NCBI RefSeq assembly: GCF_009730915.1
Contig: NC_052480.1
Span: forward strand, 248,001 to 312,000
Reading direction: 5' to 3'
Source: Dioscorea cayenensis subsp. rotundata
Lineage: Eukaryota > Streptophyta > Magnoliopsida > Dioscoreales > Dioscoreaceae
Length of the DNA stretch: 64,000 bases
Shown here: piece by piece, positions 11,346 through 23,844 of the stretch
Layout: each line of letters opens with the position of its first letter
Numbering within the stretch: position 1 is the stretch's first letter
Translations under genes and position numbers: made by a program
The notes under the pieces: generated by a model
The model's input: only the letters and a program-made list of their open reading frames with translations
What the model was told of the DNA's origin: nothing
Databases searched by the model: none

Positions 11346-11776
11346 GTTCCGCGCTGGTGCTGTGTAGGGTTTGGGCTAGTCCACATCGGCGAGTAAATGA
11401 GCCCAACCCGAACAGAACTGGAGCTGAGCGCACAACAGGTTCTTTGGTTAATTAAGCACGACTTTGAGAGGGCCTAGCCCTAGCCCGAGCTCGAGCTTGA
11501 GTTCATCTCGTTTTCAAATATGAGTCGAGTTCGAGAGGCTCGTTACGTTAGAACATGGTGGCTCGATCTCAAACTCCGATCACCAAGGAGATGCCCGAAG
11601 GTTGGCGTGTTGGAACACCGGCTGACGACGCTACCACCACGCACGGCACGGATTGGAAGGAGACAATTTATTAATTTGATGATGATGGGGTGTTATATTG
11701 CAAAGTTACCTTAAAGACACTTATATTTATTTATTACAAATTAATTTCATAATAAGATTTATATTTATTAACTTTA

Positions 11777-11816
<40 letters not shown>
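11346..11816. other. PPR promoter side and TA repeat
   Basis: The first 100 bases upstream of the PPR ATG contain GGGCTAG and GAGCCCAACC, which resemble TCP-bound site II elements common in genes for organelle proteins. A patch near 11480-11550 rich in CTCGAG/GAGTTCGAG looks like a common plant dispersed repeat. A (TA)n run closes the stretch at 11779-11816, next to the LINE. Confidence 0.4.
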
Positions 11817-11820
<4 letters not shown>

Positions 11821-11869
11821 CTTGACTTCATCACAATAGGTTCCTGTGCGGCGTTCGTGAAGGTTACGA

Positions 11870-14410
11870 TGGATCTCGGCAATACCACGGCGGCGCTCAA
11901 GGTGGCTCGCTTCAATGTTTCCTCGTCTCATCCTTCTCGAAAACCTTCCTTTTCTCATCACTTCAGTATTCCCTCTACTCATTCTCAGCCGTTAACAGAG
12001 AATCCAATCTCAAGAAATTGTCCAGTAAGGGAGGGAATCACATTTGCGGAGGTGGTCTGAAGCTCCTCGCCAAAAGAGAATCATCCCTCTCATCAAACGA
12101 ATCCCACTGGACACTCCACTTCTCTGAAACATCATTGTTCGCCGGACAATGGTGAGGTTTGTAAAAGATGCTTGCGACCAGGACACAAAGTTGACGACTA
12201 TAGACATCAACTCACCTGTCGGCGATGCTCTAGCGTCGGCCACTTCGGCATTAGATGTCCATTGCGAACACCTCCTTATCCTTCCTTTGATTCTAAGGAG
12301 AAAATGAGATCTTAAAAAACAATCTCCTTTGAAAGTTGCTGCCCTTAAGCCTCTACTTCATGTTCCTGCTTTTTCCTCTCGGTCTTCCCCATCTACCATC
12401 AGGGTGTCTCTTCCCATTTTTGAGACTATATACAATCCAAAGAGGATTTAAAGAAAATGATCATCATCAAAATCCTTTCTGGTAATTCTAGTGTACCATC
12501 ACTTCATGCATCTCTCCCCCAAAGCTTAAACACAGATCAATGTGAAAACATTACACCTTTTCGAGATGATTTTATCCTATCAATGTCTACGGCCAGAATA
12601 GCAGCAACAATAGTAAAGAAGAGCCTGTTATCTCTAAACTCAAACTTAGGATAGTGCAAAATCAGTCTTGCTCATTGGACTCCTGGATTCGGTTCTCACG
12701 TGATAGCGGACGAAAATTAAAACTGGGTGAGAATGATCAACCTTCCCCTTCACTGCTGGAATTGGGATTCCATAGTGGCAGTTCGCAGGACACTTGGCGA
12801 TCTGATTTATGTGCTGAAGAGGGAAGACATTTCTTTAGAACATTTGAGAGCTCTAGTACATCTCAAATCCCCGGCAAACTTTCTGATGAAAATCATTGTG
12901 GATGTGGGAGTAAGGAGATTCAAGGATCGTCTCGAAGATGACGGTATTCCAGTTTTGCGTTCTAAGGTGGTTCAAGGCCCGGCTACTCAAGCCCTAATTC
13001 AAAAAACCTAGGTTGTATCTACTTTCTCGCCCGTTGTGGTTCATCCGAGTGATCTTTGTAATTGTCATCGTCCCACCGACTTGCACCACTCATCACATCT
13101 CAAAGGAAGACAGAGGGAAAAGTCTTATTCTTCAGCCTCCCATTGTCGATTTACTCGACGAGATCGTCGAATGTAGCTCTGGTCTCGGTCTCTCGACGAA
13201 GAATGAAGAGATTTCTTTACAGAATATTCAAAGCTCATCGTCAGAGAAGTTTAGATTCATTAGCGATGAGACGCAGGTTGTGAAGTACCGGAACCCCCTT
13301 TATCATCTGACAACGGAACCCTGGATTCCTACAGTCTCTTCCAAGATAAATGAGGAAGGGGGCATATTGTTGGCACACAGGATCAACTTGATGCCTGGTT
13401 GCACAACAACCATTAAGTTGCCTTAGGGTGGTAACTCTGGAGATGATCTTGGCTCCATGCACACATCTCTTGTGCCTTGAGATAAGACTTCCCAGGATTC
13501 TCTCAACATTTCAATTCAAAACTTTTTGATTCAATCTAAGTCCTTAATAAATTCTTGGGATCAAGCTGTGATTTTGACCAAACCTAAAGATGGAATAACT
13601 GATGATAAATCTATTCCCTTCTCATCATCTTCTCGAGATCAAAATTCCAACTCTGATCTTAATTCCAATATGATCAACTCCCATCTGCCTTGTTATAGGC
13701 ACAAATCAGATACATCTTAACATTCTAGTTTTGAAGGATCATGCCTCAAGATAAGCACATCTCTTTTGATTCAATTCAAAGCATGTCATTATCTTCTAAT
13801 TAAAAGCACCTAAGTTCCAATGAATCAGATATTGATCCTAATTCTTTTTTAACATGTCATGATTCTTCGCATAACAATAAGGAGCCCTTTCAAACTAATT
13901 CATCATCATCTCCAAAAAAATGAGACCTTACCAACTCATTTGAAATTACTTCCACCGACACTGCCAATTCTAGATGGGTACAAATGGATTTTTATTCATG
14001 GAGGATGGACATTAATTCCAAGTATTAATTCTGATAAATTCTATTCTCAAGACCCAGCTCCTCAGAACATTCCCTTAGATGAGCCCTTTGATGAAGAACT
14101 TGTTGACTAGGGAGATGATGAATATTTCCTTGCAGATGAGATTGTAGAGAATGATCATTTTCTAGAAGAACAAAACTTTATTCAACCAGAAAATGATCTT
14201 CATCTGGTTGGACTAAATGTTGATCAGTTATTTGATACCCTACATGATCAACCTAGAGTTGACAAGGTTTCAGATGAAGCTAGTGTTTCAAAGAGCATCC
14301 CAGAGCAACCTTCGGAAGCCAACGTTCCAAGACAAATTAGAAGGAGCGACAAGCCCAAGAAACCCTCCTAGATCCATAAACAAGAAAATACCTGAGGAAC
14401 TAAGATAAGG
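11870..14410 (+). pseudogene. LINE copy 1 ORF1 remnant (DUF4283-like, zinc knuckles)
   Basis: This is the nucleic-acid-binding ORF1 of the LINE. Near 12150-12265 it encodes two zinc-knuckle-like motifs, CKRCLRPGHKVDDY (last Cys replaced by Tyr) and CRRCSSVGHFGIRC (intact CX2CX4HX4C). The 12450-12960 stretch matches the DUF4283-like part of the second copy (FRDDFILSMS, LPLHCWNWDSI, VDVGVRRF). Several frameshifts and stops interrupt it. The acidic, Ser-rich C-terminal part to about 14410 is less conserved. Confidence 0.75.
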
Positions 14411-14624
14411 TACCCCTAATCTTCTTAATACTGCATTTTCTTCCTAGTTAGATTCTCAATATTTCAATTATAGCAACTCTTGTGGCATCAAATTTCTGGG
14501 GTCTCATATTCATAAGAATAAATGCCTAGACATGATTCGTAATCTAGAGACGGATAGAGTTGCCAAATTCAAAAAATTCAGGAATCTCCTTCGAGATCTG
14601 AAAGCTAGACCCTCCCATATTTTT

Positions 14625-17600
14625 TTGAAAATTCTAAGTTGGAATGTTAAAGGTCTCGGCAGACCCTTAAAATGCCACTTAGTTAAGGATGTCATACTAA
14701 CTTCTCAAGCAGATATAGTTTACTTACAAGAATTCAAACTCCAAGAAATTCACAGTTCTACTTGGAGATCAATAGGAGGCATGTGCATTAATACATTCAA
14801 TTTCTTACCAGCACTGGGAATAGCTAGTGGTATAATCATAACTTGGGATCTCTCTCAAGTTAATGGAACCCTAATTCATAAAGGTACCTTTTCCATAACA
14901 ATAGAATTCACAATGCCCGACCTCTCCGAACTGATTTCTGGAATGAACTACGTTCAGTAAGAAATCTCCATTCTGATCCTTGGGTGATTTGTGGAGATTT
15001 TAATACTGTATTCACTCCAGAAAATAAAAATAAAGGAGAGTTAAACCCAAGAGACATTTCTACTTCTCAAAATATCTTAAGTGAGCTAAATCTCATAGAT
15101 CCTCCTATACATAAGCTTAAATTCACTTGGTCTAATGGACAATCAAAACTGATTTGGATTCGTTTAGACCAATTTTTGTACTCTCGTAATTGGCCATCTT
15201 TAAATCCCAGATCTACTCAACATGCTCTTCCTAAAATTGGGTCATATCATTCTCCTATTTGTCTCGATTTCGGGGAACATCACCCACGTCCTCGTAATTT
15301 TAGATTTGAAAACTCTGGTACTCTGACTCTTAACTTCCAATACTAATACATGACTGGTAGTCTGATCTAAACCTCTGAAGGTTGCGGAGCCTTTATTCTT
15401 TCCAAAAAACAAGCAAATCTGAAAGTTAATCTTCGCACTTGGGCTAAAAACACCTTTGAAGTATCTAAATTTCACAAAAAGAGATTACTGGCATAATTAA
15501 ACTATCTAGATACTACTGGTGAAAATAGACCCCTTGCAGAAGATGTGACCAATCGCTTTTCTGAAATTCGTCTAGAACTCTTTGCTATCCTAGATCAAGA
15601 AGAAATCTACTTGAAACAGAGATCTAGAATTACCTAGCTCAATGAAGGGGACTCAAATACAAAATTCTTTCATCAAGTAGCAAATGGAATGCGAAACAAA
15701 TATAACATATCTCGCATTCGTCATGATGGACAATGGATAGAGGGAGATAAAGAAATTGGCAAAAGTTTTGCTAATCACTTCCAGAAACTGCTTGGTACTC
15801 TAATCTCTAGCAGATTCCTGGTGGATTGGCAAAACTTATTTGATTATAAGGAAAGAGTTGATCTCTCTTCTCTTGATTAACCATTTTCGTTAGAGAAAAT
15901 CAAACAAGCAATTTTTGGCCTAAATGTAAATAAAGCTCCAGTGCCAGATGGATTCCCATTGTTCTTTTTTCAAAAACACTGGAGTACACTTCAAGATACA
16001 ATTGTGAAACTATGAGAAGACTTCTATAAGGGAACAATTAATTATTAAAGATTGAATTGGGTCCACATTGTTCTCATAGCCAGAAGAAGTGTGCCAGTGG
16101 AAGTTTCTGATTTTCGGCCTATTAGCTTTATAAATTCCACCTGTAAAATTGTTTCTAAGATCCTTGTTTAGATACTAAGTTCAGTGACTGGCGATTTGGT
16201 TGATGAATCCCAATCAGGCTTTATCAAAGGAAGATGCATAGTTGATAATATCATTGATGCTCAAGAAGTGATTTTTAATTTTCAAAAATGGAAGCTTCTT
16301 GGTTATGATTTCAAAGTGGACTTTACAAAAGCGTTTGATTCTTTGGATTGGGACTTTATACTTGAAATCCTAGCTGCCATGGGATTTGAACCTAGATGGT
16401 TGTCTTGGGTTCACACCATTCTTAAAACTGTGAAGACCCAGATTATCATCAATGGGGCGGCTTAGGGTTATATTCGTTATAAACGAGGATTAAGACAAGA
16501 AGACCTACTTTCTCCTCTTTTCTTTGCTTTGGCAGCAGATGTCCTGAGGGCAATGTTCACTCATGCTCTCAGTTCCAAAGTCTTAGTGGGTGTTCCATTG
16601 GACCAAGATGAAAATATATGTCACCTCCAATACGCAGATGATTTAATCATATTTTCAACAGGAGGACAAGAAGATTTGCAAATAATCAAATTAATTCTCT
16701 ATCTTTTTAAAGGATCTTCTGGTCTTTCCACCAATTACTCAAAAAGTTTCTTATATTCTACAAATTATGGCTTTCAACCAAACTTCTCCTCTTCCATGAT
16801 CCTTAACTGGTTTAGATATTGCCTTCATGTCACTTACCTAGGGGTTCCCTTTTCTGCAAGGCGTCCAAGACGGCAAGATTTGACAAATCTCATCGGAATG
16901 GTCCAGTCAAGACTCACACCTTGGAAGGCAATTTACCTATCTTTAGGCAGTCGCTTAACTCTCATTAATTCAATCCTTTCGACAGTTTCAGTTTACAAGA
17001 TGTCAGTATTCAAACTTTCAGCTTGGGTTATAAAAAGAAATTGATAAGATTTGAAAGGATTTCTTATGGAAAGGACCGAATCTAGGATATAAAAGGATCA
17101 TACTAGTCGCTTGGAAAAGGATCTGTAGACTCCGAAAACATGGGTGGTTGGGGAATTCTCAACCTTTAGGAATTTAACCGAGCTTTGGAAAATGGTGGTG
17201 GAAAATCTCCTCCAATCCAAACATCTGATAGGCCAAAATCATTAAAGTCAACTACTTGACTGGAATTTTATTCCAAACTCCACCCTGAAATAAATCTTTC
17301 TTCTGGGCATTAGTTAACACCACACTGCACCCTTTTCGCTCATGTATTTCTCAATCTGTTAAAAATGGGTCTAATACTGCTCTTTGGTTCAATAAATGAC
17401 ACTCTGGTCGACCTCTAAAAGATCTATGGCTAGACTCTGTCCAAGGGTCGGGCTACCCGCCTAAGTCCGAAGGCCTGCTCGAAAAATGGAAGGGATTGGA
17501 CAAATATATAAGGCCCGATGTCCAGGCCTTGGACTAAAAAAAAGCCCATTTTAAAAACGGGCTTTGTTTGGTTTTTATTATTAAAAGCCCGGCCCGGCCC

Positions 17601-18837
17601 AAATTATAAAATATATTTATCAACAAATAATACTTATATATAAAATGGTTTGAATTGCGATTGATTATTTATTAATTAGTTTTTTATATACTTATATAAT
17701 ATATATTTATTGTTGATTACCATCGATTATAATAGTTTGAATTTTAGTTGTTGTAATTGAATAAATATTTACATTTGGCATTTTAATTCTTAAAGTGTTT
17801 TGTTGAATAATATTTGATTATATTCACACATTAATATTATTGTTAATTTTTCTATAACTTACATATTATTTGATGAAAGACCTATTTGGGCGAGCTTAGT
17901 CGGGACTTGAGTAGAGGTTATTATATATGGGCGGGTTCTGGCAAAAGTTAAGGCCCGAATTTTCGGGCCGGGTCGGGCTTGGACAAGCCTAAAATTTAGT
18001 AATTATAGACGAGGGCTAGCCCGGCACATGGACAGGTCTATCTTTGGCCTTCCCTTTTTAGTGACTGTATCTCTCCTTGGATAACTATTAGATAGTTGTT
18101 CCAGTAACTTAATGCTCCAGAGAATCTTTTTCACACAGCTACTATAGATGATTTATCTCCACTTTTGGGGACAATACCAGACTCCTCTAGTGATCAGTAT
18201 GACTTCAACACTTGGAAACTGGAAAAAAGTGGAATCTTTTCAGTCAAATCTTTTTACAAGTTCCTTATAGATGGTGGTTCGCGTAGCCCGCTATATCCTC
18301 AATTCTAGAAAATTAGATGTCCAAGTAAAATCTCTTTATTCTGCTGACTAGCATGGGAGGATAAACTACTCACCTTTACAAACCTTTTTAAAAAAAGTTG
18401 TAATCTCTAAAATGCCACAGATACATGTGTTCTCTGCCACAAAGCTTCTAAGATAATGGAACACCAATTCCTTGATTGTGAATTTTCGAGAAGAATTTGG
18501 TCCTTCTTCAATCAAACTTTTGAATTACACTTATATCCACGTAACATTACTAAAATTTGGACCACCTGGCTTCCATCTTAACAATCTCGAAACTAGACCC
18601 TTTTGGGACCTCAGTTCAAGAGCCATTATATGGAATATATGGCTAGAACAAAATAATCTCATATTTCAATCAGTTGCTTTACCTCCTTACACTATAATGA
18701 TTAAAATTGCTAATATGCTTCTTTCTTGTTTTTCAACATCTACAGATAATCAACAAGAAGCACTTAAGGCATCCCAGAAGATAAAGCGCTTTCTTAATTT
18801 CATAAGCGCAAGAGTTTCGAATCAAATCGGCGATTAA
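14625..18837 (+). pseudogene. LINE copy 1 ORF2 remnant (endonuclease, reverse transcriptase, zf-RVT)
   Basis: ORF2 starts with an apurinic-endonuclease-like domain (SWNVKGLGRP near 14637, then ADIVYLQEFKLQ). The reverse transcriptase part includes DESQSGFIKGRC near 16190, FKVDFTKAFDSLDW near 16310 and the catalytic LQYADDLIIFS near 16627. The C-terminal part has the zinc-binding-like CVLCHK motif near 18430 and NIWLEQN near 18630. Stops and frameshifts are frequent, and a 610-bp transposon splits the region after the reverse transcriptase. Confidence 0.85.
17431..18040. mobile_element. Nested hAT-type MITE in LINE copy 1
   Basis: This 610-bp insertion starts TAGACTCTGTCC and ends GGACAGGTCTA, which are near-perfect terminal inverted repeats. 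Both ends are rich in GGGC/GCCCGGCCC blocks and the middle is AT-rich with no coding frame. It is flanked by TCTATGGC (17423-17430) and TCTTTGGC (18041-18048), an 8-bp duplication with one mismatch, the hAT size. Removing the element restores alignment with the other LINE, which reads GATCGCTGGCCTG at the site. Confidence 0.85.
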
Positions 18838-19103
18838 AATCATAACCTAGCTTTGGAGTAGGTGACTGCTTCTGTCAGCCTATGCAGGCCTGTGTGACCA
18901 GACAGTGGCTTTCGCCAGCTATGTTGTTTCTTCTTATGTTTTGTGGGTTTTGTTCTCTTCTTGTATTTTCAGTTCCTCACCCCTGGTGAGAGACCTCTAG
19001 TTTTTTCTTTCTTGTTTCATTCTTGTTTATTTCTTCTGCCTTTTTAATTCAATAAAAGAGTGGGTTATCCCATTTTTTTTCAATATATATATATATATAT
19101 ATA

Positions 19104-19444
19104 ACTTAAAATGAGCCCTTTATAAAAATTATAAATTTATTAATTTTAAATTTAAATAAGCATTTGCCACGCCCCCACTCTCGATGAAATAAATTGTTTG
19201 GTTCAGTAATAATAAATTATTTTGATGATAATATATGTGATTGAATTTAAACTAAATACCTTGGTTGGTTGTGTTTGTCTTTAATATGACATTTTGTATT
19301 TAATATTTAACAAAATCTATTTATTTATTTTTTATTTATCTTAAAAGAAATCTATTTGATTTGAATGAAATAGATAAATCACATACAACTTTAATATAAA
19401 AAGAAAAAACTGAGGCTAATAAGATACTAATTGTTGGCTGTATG
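19104..19444. other. AT-rich spacer before the gap
   Basis: Nothing recognisable is present. The sequence is broken by the assembly gap. Confidence 0.5.
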
Positions 19445-20444
19445 NNNNNNNNNNNNNNNNNNNNNNNNNNNNNNNNNNNNNNNNNNNNNNNNNNNNNNNN
19501 NNNNNNNNNNNNNNNNNNNNNNNNNNNNNNNNNNNNNNNNNNNNNNNNNNNNNNNNNNNNNNNNNNNNNNNNNNNNNNNNNNNNNNNNNNNNNNNNNNNN
19601 NNNNNNNNNNNNNNNNNNNNNNNNNNNNNNNNNNNNNNNNNNNNNNNNNNNNNNNNNNNNNNNNNNNNNNNNNNNNNNNNNNNNNNNNNNNNNNNNNNNN
19701 NNNNNNNNNNNNNNNNNNNNNNNNNNNNNNNNNNNNNNNNNNNNNNNNNNNNNNNNNNNNNNNNNNNNNNNNNNNNNNNNNNNNNNNNNNNNNNNNNNNN
19801 NNNNNNNNNNNNNNNNNNNNNNNNNNNNNNNNNNNNNNNNNNNNNNNNNNNNNNNNNNNNNNNNNNNNNNNNNNNNNNNNNNNNNNNNNNNNNNNNNNNN
19901 NNNNNNNNNNNNNNNNNNNNNNNNNNNNNNNNNNNNNNNNNNNNNNNNNNNNNNNNNNNNNNNNNNNNNNNNNNNNNNNNNNNNNNNNNNNNNNNNNNNN
20001 NNNNNNNNNNNNNNNNNNNNNNNNNNNNNNNNNNNNNNNNNNNNNNNNNNNNNNNNNNNNNNNNNNNNNNNNNNNNNNNNNNNNNNNNNNNNNNNNNNNN
20101 NNNNNNNNNNNNNNNNNNNNNNNNNNNNNNNNNNNNNNNNNNNNNNNNNNNNNNNNNNNNNNNNNNNNNNNNNNNNNNNNNNNNNNNNNNNNNNNNNNNN
20201 NNNNNNNNNNNNNNNNNNNNNNNNNNNNNNNNNNNNNNNNNNNNNNNNNNNNNNNNNNNNNNNNNNNNNNNNNNNNNNNNNNNNNNNNNNNNNNNNNNNN
20301 NNNNNNNNNNNNNNNNNNNNNNNNNNNNNNNNNNNNNNNNNNNNNNNNNNNNNNNNNNNNNNNNNNNNNNNNNNNNNNNNNNNNNNNNNNNNNNNNNNNN
20401 NNNNNNNNNNNNNNNNNNNNNNNNNNNNNNNNNNNNNNNNNNNN
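19445..20444. other. Assembly gap, 1,000 N
   Basis: This is exactly 1,000 undetermined bases, which suggests a fixed-size placeholder and not a measured distance. Open frames crossing it are artefacts. Confidence 0.99.
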
Positions 20445-20557
20445 TACTAAATAATATTATTTGAATTGGATCGGTTAAGGCCCATAGGTGAAACTAGGTG
20501 AGACCCAACTCTTTGGAAAATAGAGAAATTAAAGCACTAACCTTTAGAGTTTGCTCA

Positions 20558-20895
20558 TTTAGATTGAAGTGGGGGGGAAGTGGTTTGGTTTACCTCATTT
20601 CAATGTTCATTTGTCTTGAAGTAGAAGAAGTGTAACTTCTCCCACTTCTGACTGAAGTGGATTTTTAATTAAACCCACTTCAGTACTTTTTTTCTACCAA
20701 AATGGGTGAAATAAACTAATCTATAAAAAATCACTTTCGCTTGCTTCCAAATTTTTTTTTGATTCATAGAACTTTATCAAACACCTAAATTCTTAGATTA
20801 TATTCTCACTTTCTGACAAATGAACATTAAAAATACTGAAAATGATATCATTTCCTCCACTTCAGAGAAGTGCCACTTCATTAGATTTCATCATT
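20558..20895. mobile_element. Putative foldback/MITE-like element
   Basis: AATGTTCATTTGTC at 20602-20615 is matched by its exact reverse complement at 20815-20828. The flanking sequence also pairs imperfectly (TGAAGTGG-type motifs in both arms, CACTTCA on the far side). The loop is AT-rich and non-coding. Exact ends and target duplication were not resolved. Confidence 0.45.
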
Positions 20896-21539
20896 TCCCC
20901 TACTTTCCCACTTATGTTTACAAAATTTACTTCTATATTGGATATTAGACTTTTGCTTTTTTGCTTTGTGAAATTTTTTCTAGCTATTGCAAGCGTAAAT
21001 GGTGGTCTTCATTTGACTATTCCATCTTTATTTGGTTTTTCATTTTTCTTTTTTAAATAGATAGAACAATCTTCATTAGTCCTCTAATCCTTTGAGATGT
21101 TCTAACTTTTCTTAATTCCATTTAATTGACATATTAATTGTGTTATAATCACTATTTCCTAACATATATTACATAATAAAAACATTAAAAACAACCACTA
21201 CTTATTGTGGTGGGATGTTATATATGCGAATGGTAAATAGGAAGATCCATTGTTAAATTTCTAAGTTAGTGACTATTGCAATATTGTGCATGCACTATAA
21301 AATATTGTATAAATACTATAGTCATATTATTCATTCACTGTTTACGGGTCCCTTGTGGGACTTCTCTAAATTGCATGACATAAAAATTTACTAGCTTGGT
21401 TTGGTTTTTTGAAATATCTTATGGCCATGTATATAGTAGGACCTTTAATAATTTGGTTGAATTAATAAATCCCTAAAGATTGTTAAACTATCGTAACTAG
21501 AGTATTATCATTCCTTAATGTCCTAAGTGAGGTAGTTCC

Positions 21540-21598
<59 letters not shown>

Positions 21599-21713
21599 AA
21601 AATGTATTTTATTAAAAAATGTCTGTATAATGAACATAATTCAAACACACTACTAGTGGTCCTAATTGTTAGTTCTAGCTGCAGGTGTTGTATTTCTAGT
21701 TCTTTTCTCTTTT
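20896..21713. other. AT-rich spacer
   Basis: No gene is recognised. It includes a long (AT)n microsatellite at 21544-21594. Confidence 0.5.
21544..21594. repeat. (AT)n microsatellite
   Basis: About 51 bp of uninterrupted AT dinucleotides. Confidence 0.95.
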
Positions 21714-23165
21714 GAAAAAAAGTTTATAAAACACTGATTTATTGACATAAGATAGACGAAACAAACACAAGTGAAATATAAAAAAGAAGGAAAACAGAGA
21801 ACAATCGCCAAGGTGAGTCACAACAAGAACAAGAAAATAATAGGAATCACAAGAAGAAAGAAAGAAAAACAGCCTAGCGGCCAAAGGCCACCGTCTGGAA
21901 ACGCAGGACTGCATATAGTGGCGGATCCACGTGGTGGAGAATGGGGGCAATTGCCCCCTTATAATTTGAGATTAAGTTAATTTAATATTAATTTAATTAA
22001 TTAATGTCCTAATTACCCGCATCCAATTTACAATTGACCCCCTTAGTTTTTTATTGACTAAAAATAAAAGGAGACTAGTCTCATCTAATCCAATAATGAA
22101 GTTGTGACTTTTGTTTGATTAGAAATTAAATTTATTTAATATTTGTTTATTTATGTATTTATTTAATGTGCTAAATTTAGCTCTAATTTTACCAATTTCA
22201 ACTGCATTTGTGGAAATGGTTTTCTCTGCAATGAAGATTGTGAAAACTCAACTACGTAATAAAATTAGTGATCAATTGTTGCTTAGTGACATACATTGAG
22301 AAAAATATCTTTGATTATATTGATATATAATGAAACAATCATTCATTATTTTTAAAATATTAAAACTCGTAGGGACAACTGTGAATTTGCTTTGTTGATG
22401 ATTTGTAGTACTTGTTTATGTAAAAGACTTATTTAAAAAATAATTATTAATTTTGATTATAGTTGAACTTTTATTTTATTTGCAATTTGTATATGATTTC
22501 TAGCTCCACCACTGCATAGACTGACTGAAAGAGTTTCCTACTCCAGAGCAAGATTATGATTTGGATCGCAGAATTGATTTGAAGCTCTTGCCCTTATGAA
22601 GATGAAGGAGCGTTTTATTCTCTGGGAAGCTTCACTGAGAGTATGTTGCTGATTATTTGAAGCGGTTGAAAATCAAGAAACGAGTATATTTGCAATTTTA
22701 ATCATTATAGTATAAGAATGTAAACCAATTAATTGAAATATGTGATTATTTCGTTCTAGCCAAATATTTCATATAATTGCTCTTGAACTAAGGTCCCAAA
22801 GGGTCCGATTTTGTGATTGTAAAGATAGAAGCCAAGTGGTCCAAATCTTAGAGATACTCAGTGAATAGGATTGTTGATCAAAAGTTTAGTTGAAGAAGGA
22901 CCAAATTCTCCTCTAAAATTTGCAATCAATGAATAAGTGTTCCACAGTCTTAGAAGCTTTGTGGCAAAGAACACATGAATAAGTGTTCCTCTCAAGCTAG
23001 CCAGATTTACCATAATTGAGGATATAGCGTGCTACGCATGCCCCCATCAATTAGGAACTTGCAAAAAGATTTGATTGAGAAGATTTTGTTTTTTTCTAGT
23101 ATCCAATTATTGAAGTCTATCATACTCTCATAGTTTCTTAATATTTGTGGTTCATCGACTTTAAA
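21714..23165 (-). mobile_element. 5'-truncated LINE, minus strand (copy 3)
   Basis: The reverse complement aligns with the 3' quarter of the LINE at 11.8-19.1 kb. It starts in the ORF2 C-terminal region (matching ATCTTTTTGCAAGTTCC and TTCTTTGCCACAAAGC, the zinc-binding-like part), runs through the 3' UTR, and ends in a short poly-A (T run at 21714-21721). A 595-bp hAT remnant interrupts it at 21916-22510. The 5' limit near 23165 is approximate. Confidence 0.75.
21916..22510 (+). mobile_element. hAT transposon remnant nested in LINE copy 3
   Basis: The ends TAGTGGCGGATCCAC and CTAGCTCCACC are inverted-repeat-like and typical of plant hAT elements. Exact 8-bp direct repeats ACTGCATA flank it (21908-21915 and 22511-22518). 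Deleting the element plus one repeat restores the LINE 3' UTR sequence. At 22192-22299 a 35-codon frame includes VFSAMKIVKTQLRNKISDQL, which resembles the C-terminal dimerisation region of ZMYM1-like hAT transposases. It is therefore an internally deleted derivative of an autonomous element, not a simple MITE. Confidence 0.82.
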
Positions 23166-23844
23166 AAATAATAATAATAATAAATAAATAAATCAAACAC
23201 ACTTTAAATAATAAAAATTCAATCACCACACGATACAGTTGACTCTCTATCATGCATGTCAAACATCAACGGTGGCAAGGGGACAATTGAATTAGTATGA
23301 GAGAGAGAGATGCGGCGGAACGGTTGTGGGCGGCGCTAATTTTCCTCCTGGTAAGCGAGAACCACGCTTTATCACGCATGGACTTCAGCAGAAGAAATTG
23401 ACACATTGCACTCGCCCACCGTAATGAGAAATTGCTAAACGATTGCAATGGCCAAGCACTTGTTCGTCAAATTAAATTTGGAAACACCAACCCAGCCTGC
23501 TCATTAATTGTATTGCATCTTCGCATTATCCAAAATAAAGTAACATTAATAATTAATATAAAAAAAAATAACGCAAACAAAAGCATGCGTCTTTGTACCA
23601 TAACTAAGCAAACATCTACAACATAGCTAGTGCCTAGTGATCTACCAAATTAACTGCCATAGGCCCACAAAGTTGTCTAATAAAAATTAATTAAGAATAT
23701 CATCAAAACAAATCAACCTGCAGGTTCCATAACCCTATACATGGTTCGGTGTAGAAATTAATTTACACGACTAACCAATGAGGATTAACTAATTAAGATG
23801 AAGAGAAACACAATAAAAAAAACCAGCTGGATTAATTGAATGAA
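23166..23844. other. Spacer and 3' flank of the CBF-like gene
   Basis: Nothing beyond short unrecognised frames is visible. An ATAATA run lies near 23168-23192. The last 200 bases may be the 3' UTR of the gene ending at 23845. Confidence 0.45.

Larger units (their letters stand above)
11817..19103 (+). mobile_element. L1-like LINE, near full length, decayed (copy 1)
   Basis: This is a non-LTR retrotransposon read in order on the plus strand: 5' region, ORF1, ORF2, then a 3' UTR ending ...TTCAATAAAAGAGTGGG and a TA tail at 19083-19103. A TA repeat also abuts its 5' end (11779-11816). It aligns along its whole length with the LINE at about 30030-36598. It has many stops and frameshifts and cannot encode intact proteins, so it is the older of the two. 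Excluding the nested MITE it is about 6.65 kb. The exact 5' end is uncertain by tens of bases. Confidence 0.88.

Noticed and set aside
19431-20464. Two open frames of about 340 codons
   Set aside because: They consist almost wholly of the 1,000-N gap.
20558-20895. Foldback considered as a microRNA precursor
   Set aside because: The perfect paired stretch is only 14 bp within imperfect arms, and no known plant miRNA sequence was recognised.
23266-23448. 60-codon minus-strand frame downstream of the CBF-like gene
   Set aside because: No known small-protein family or conserved motif.
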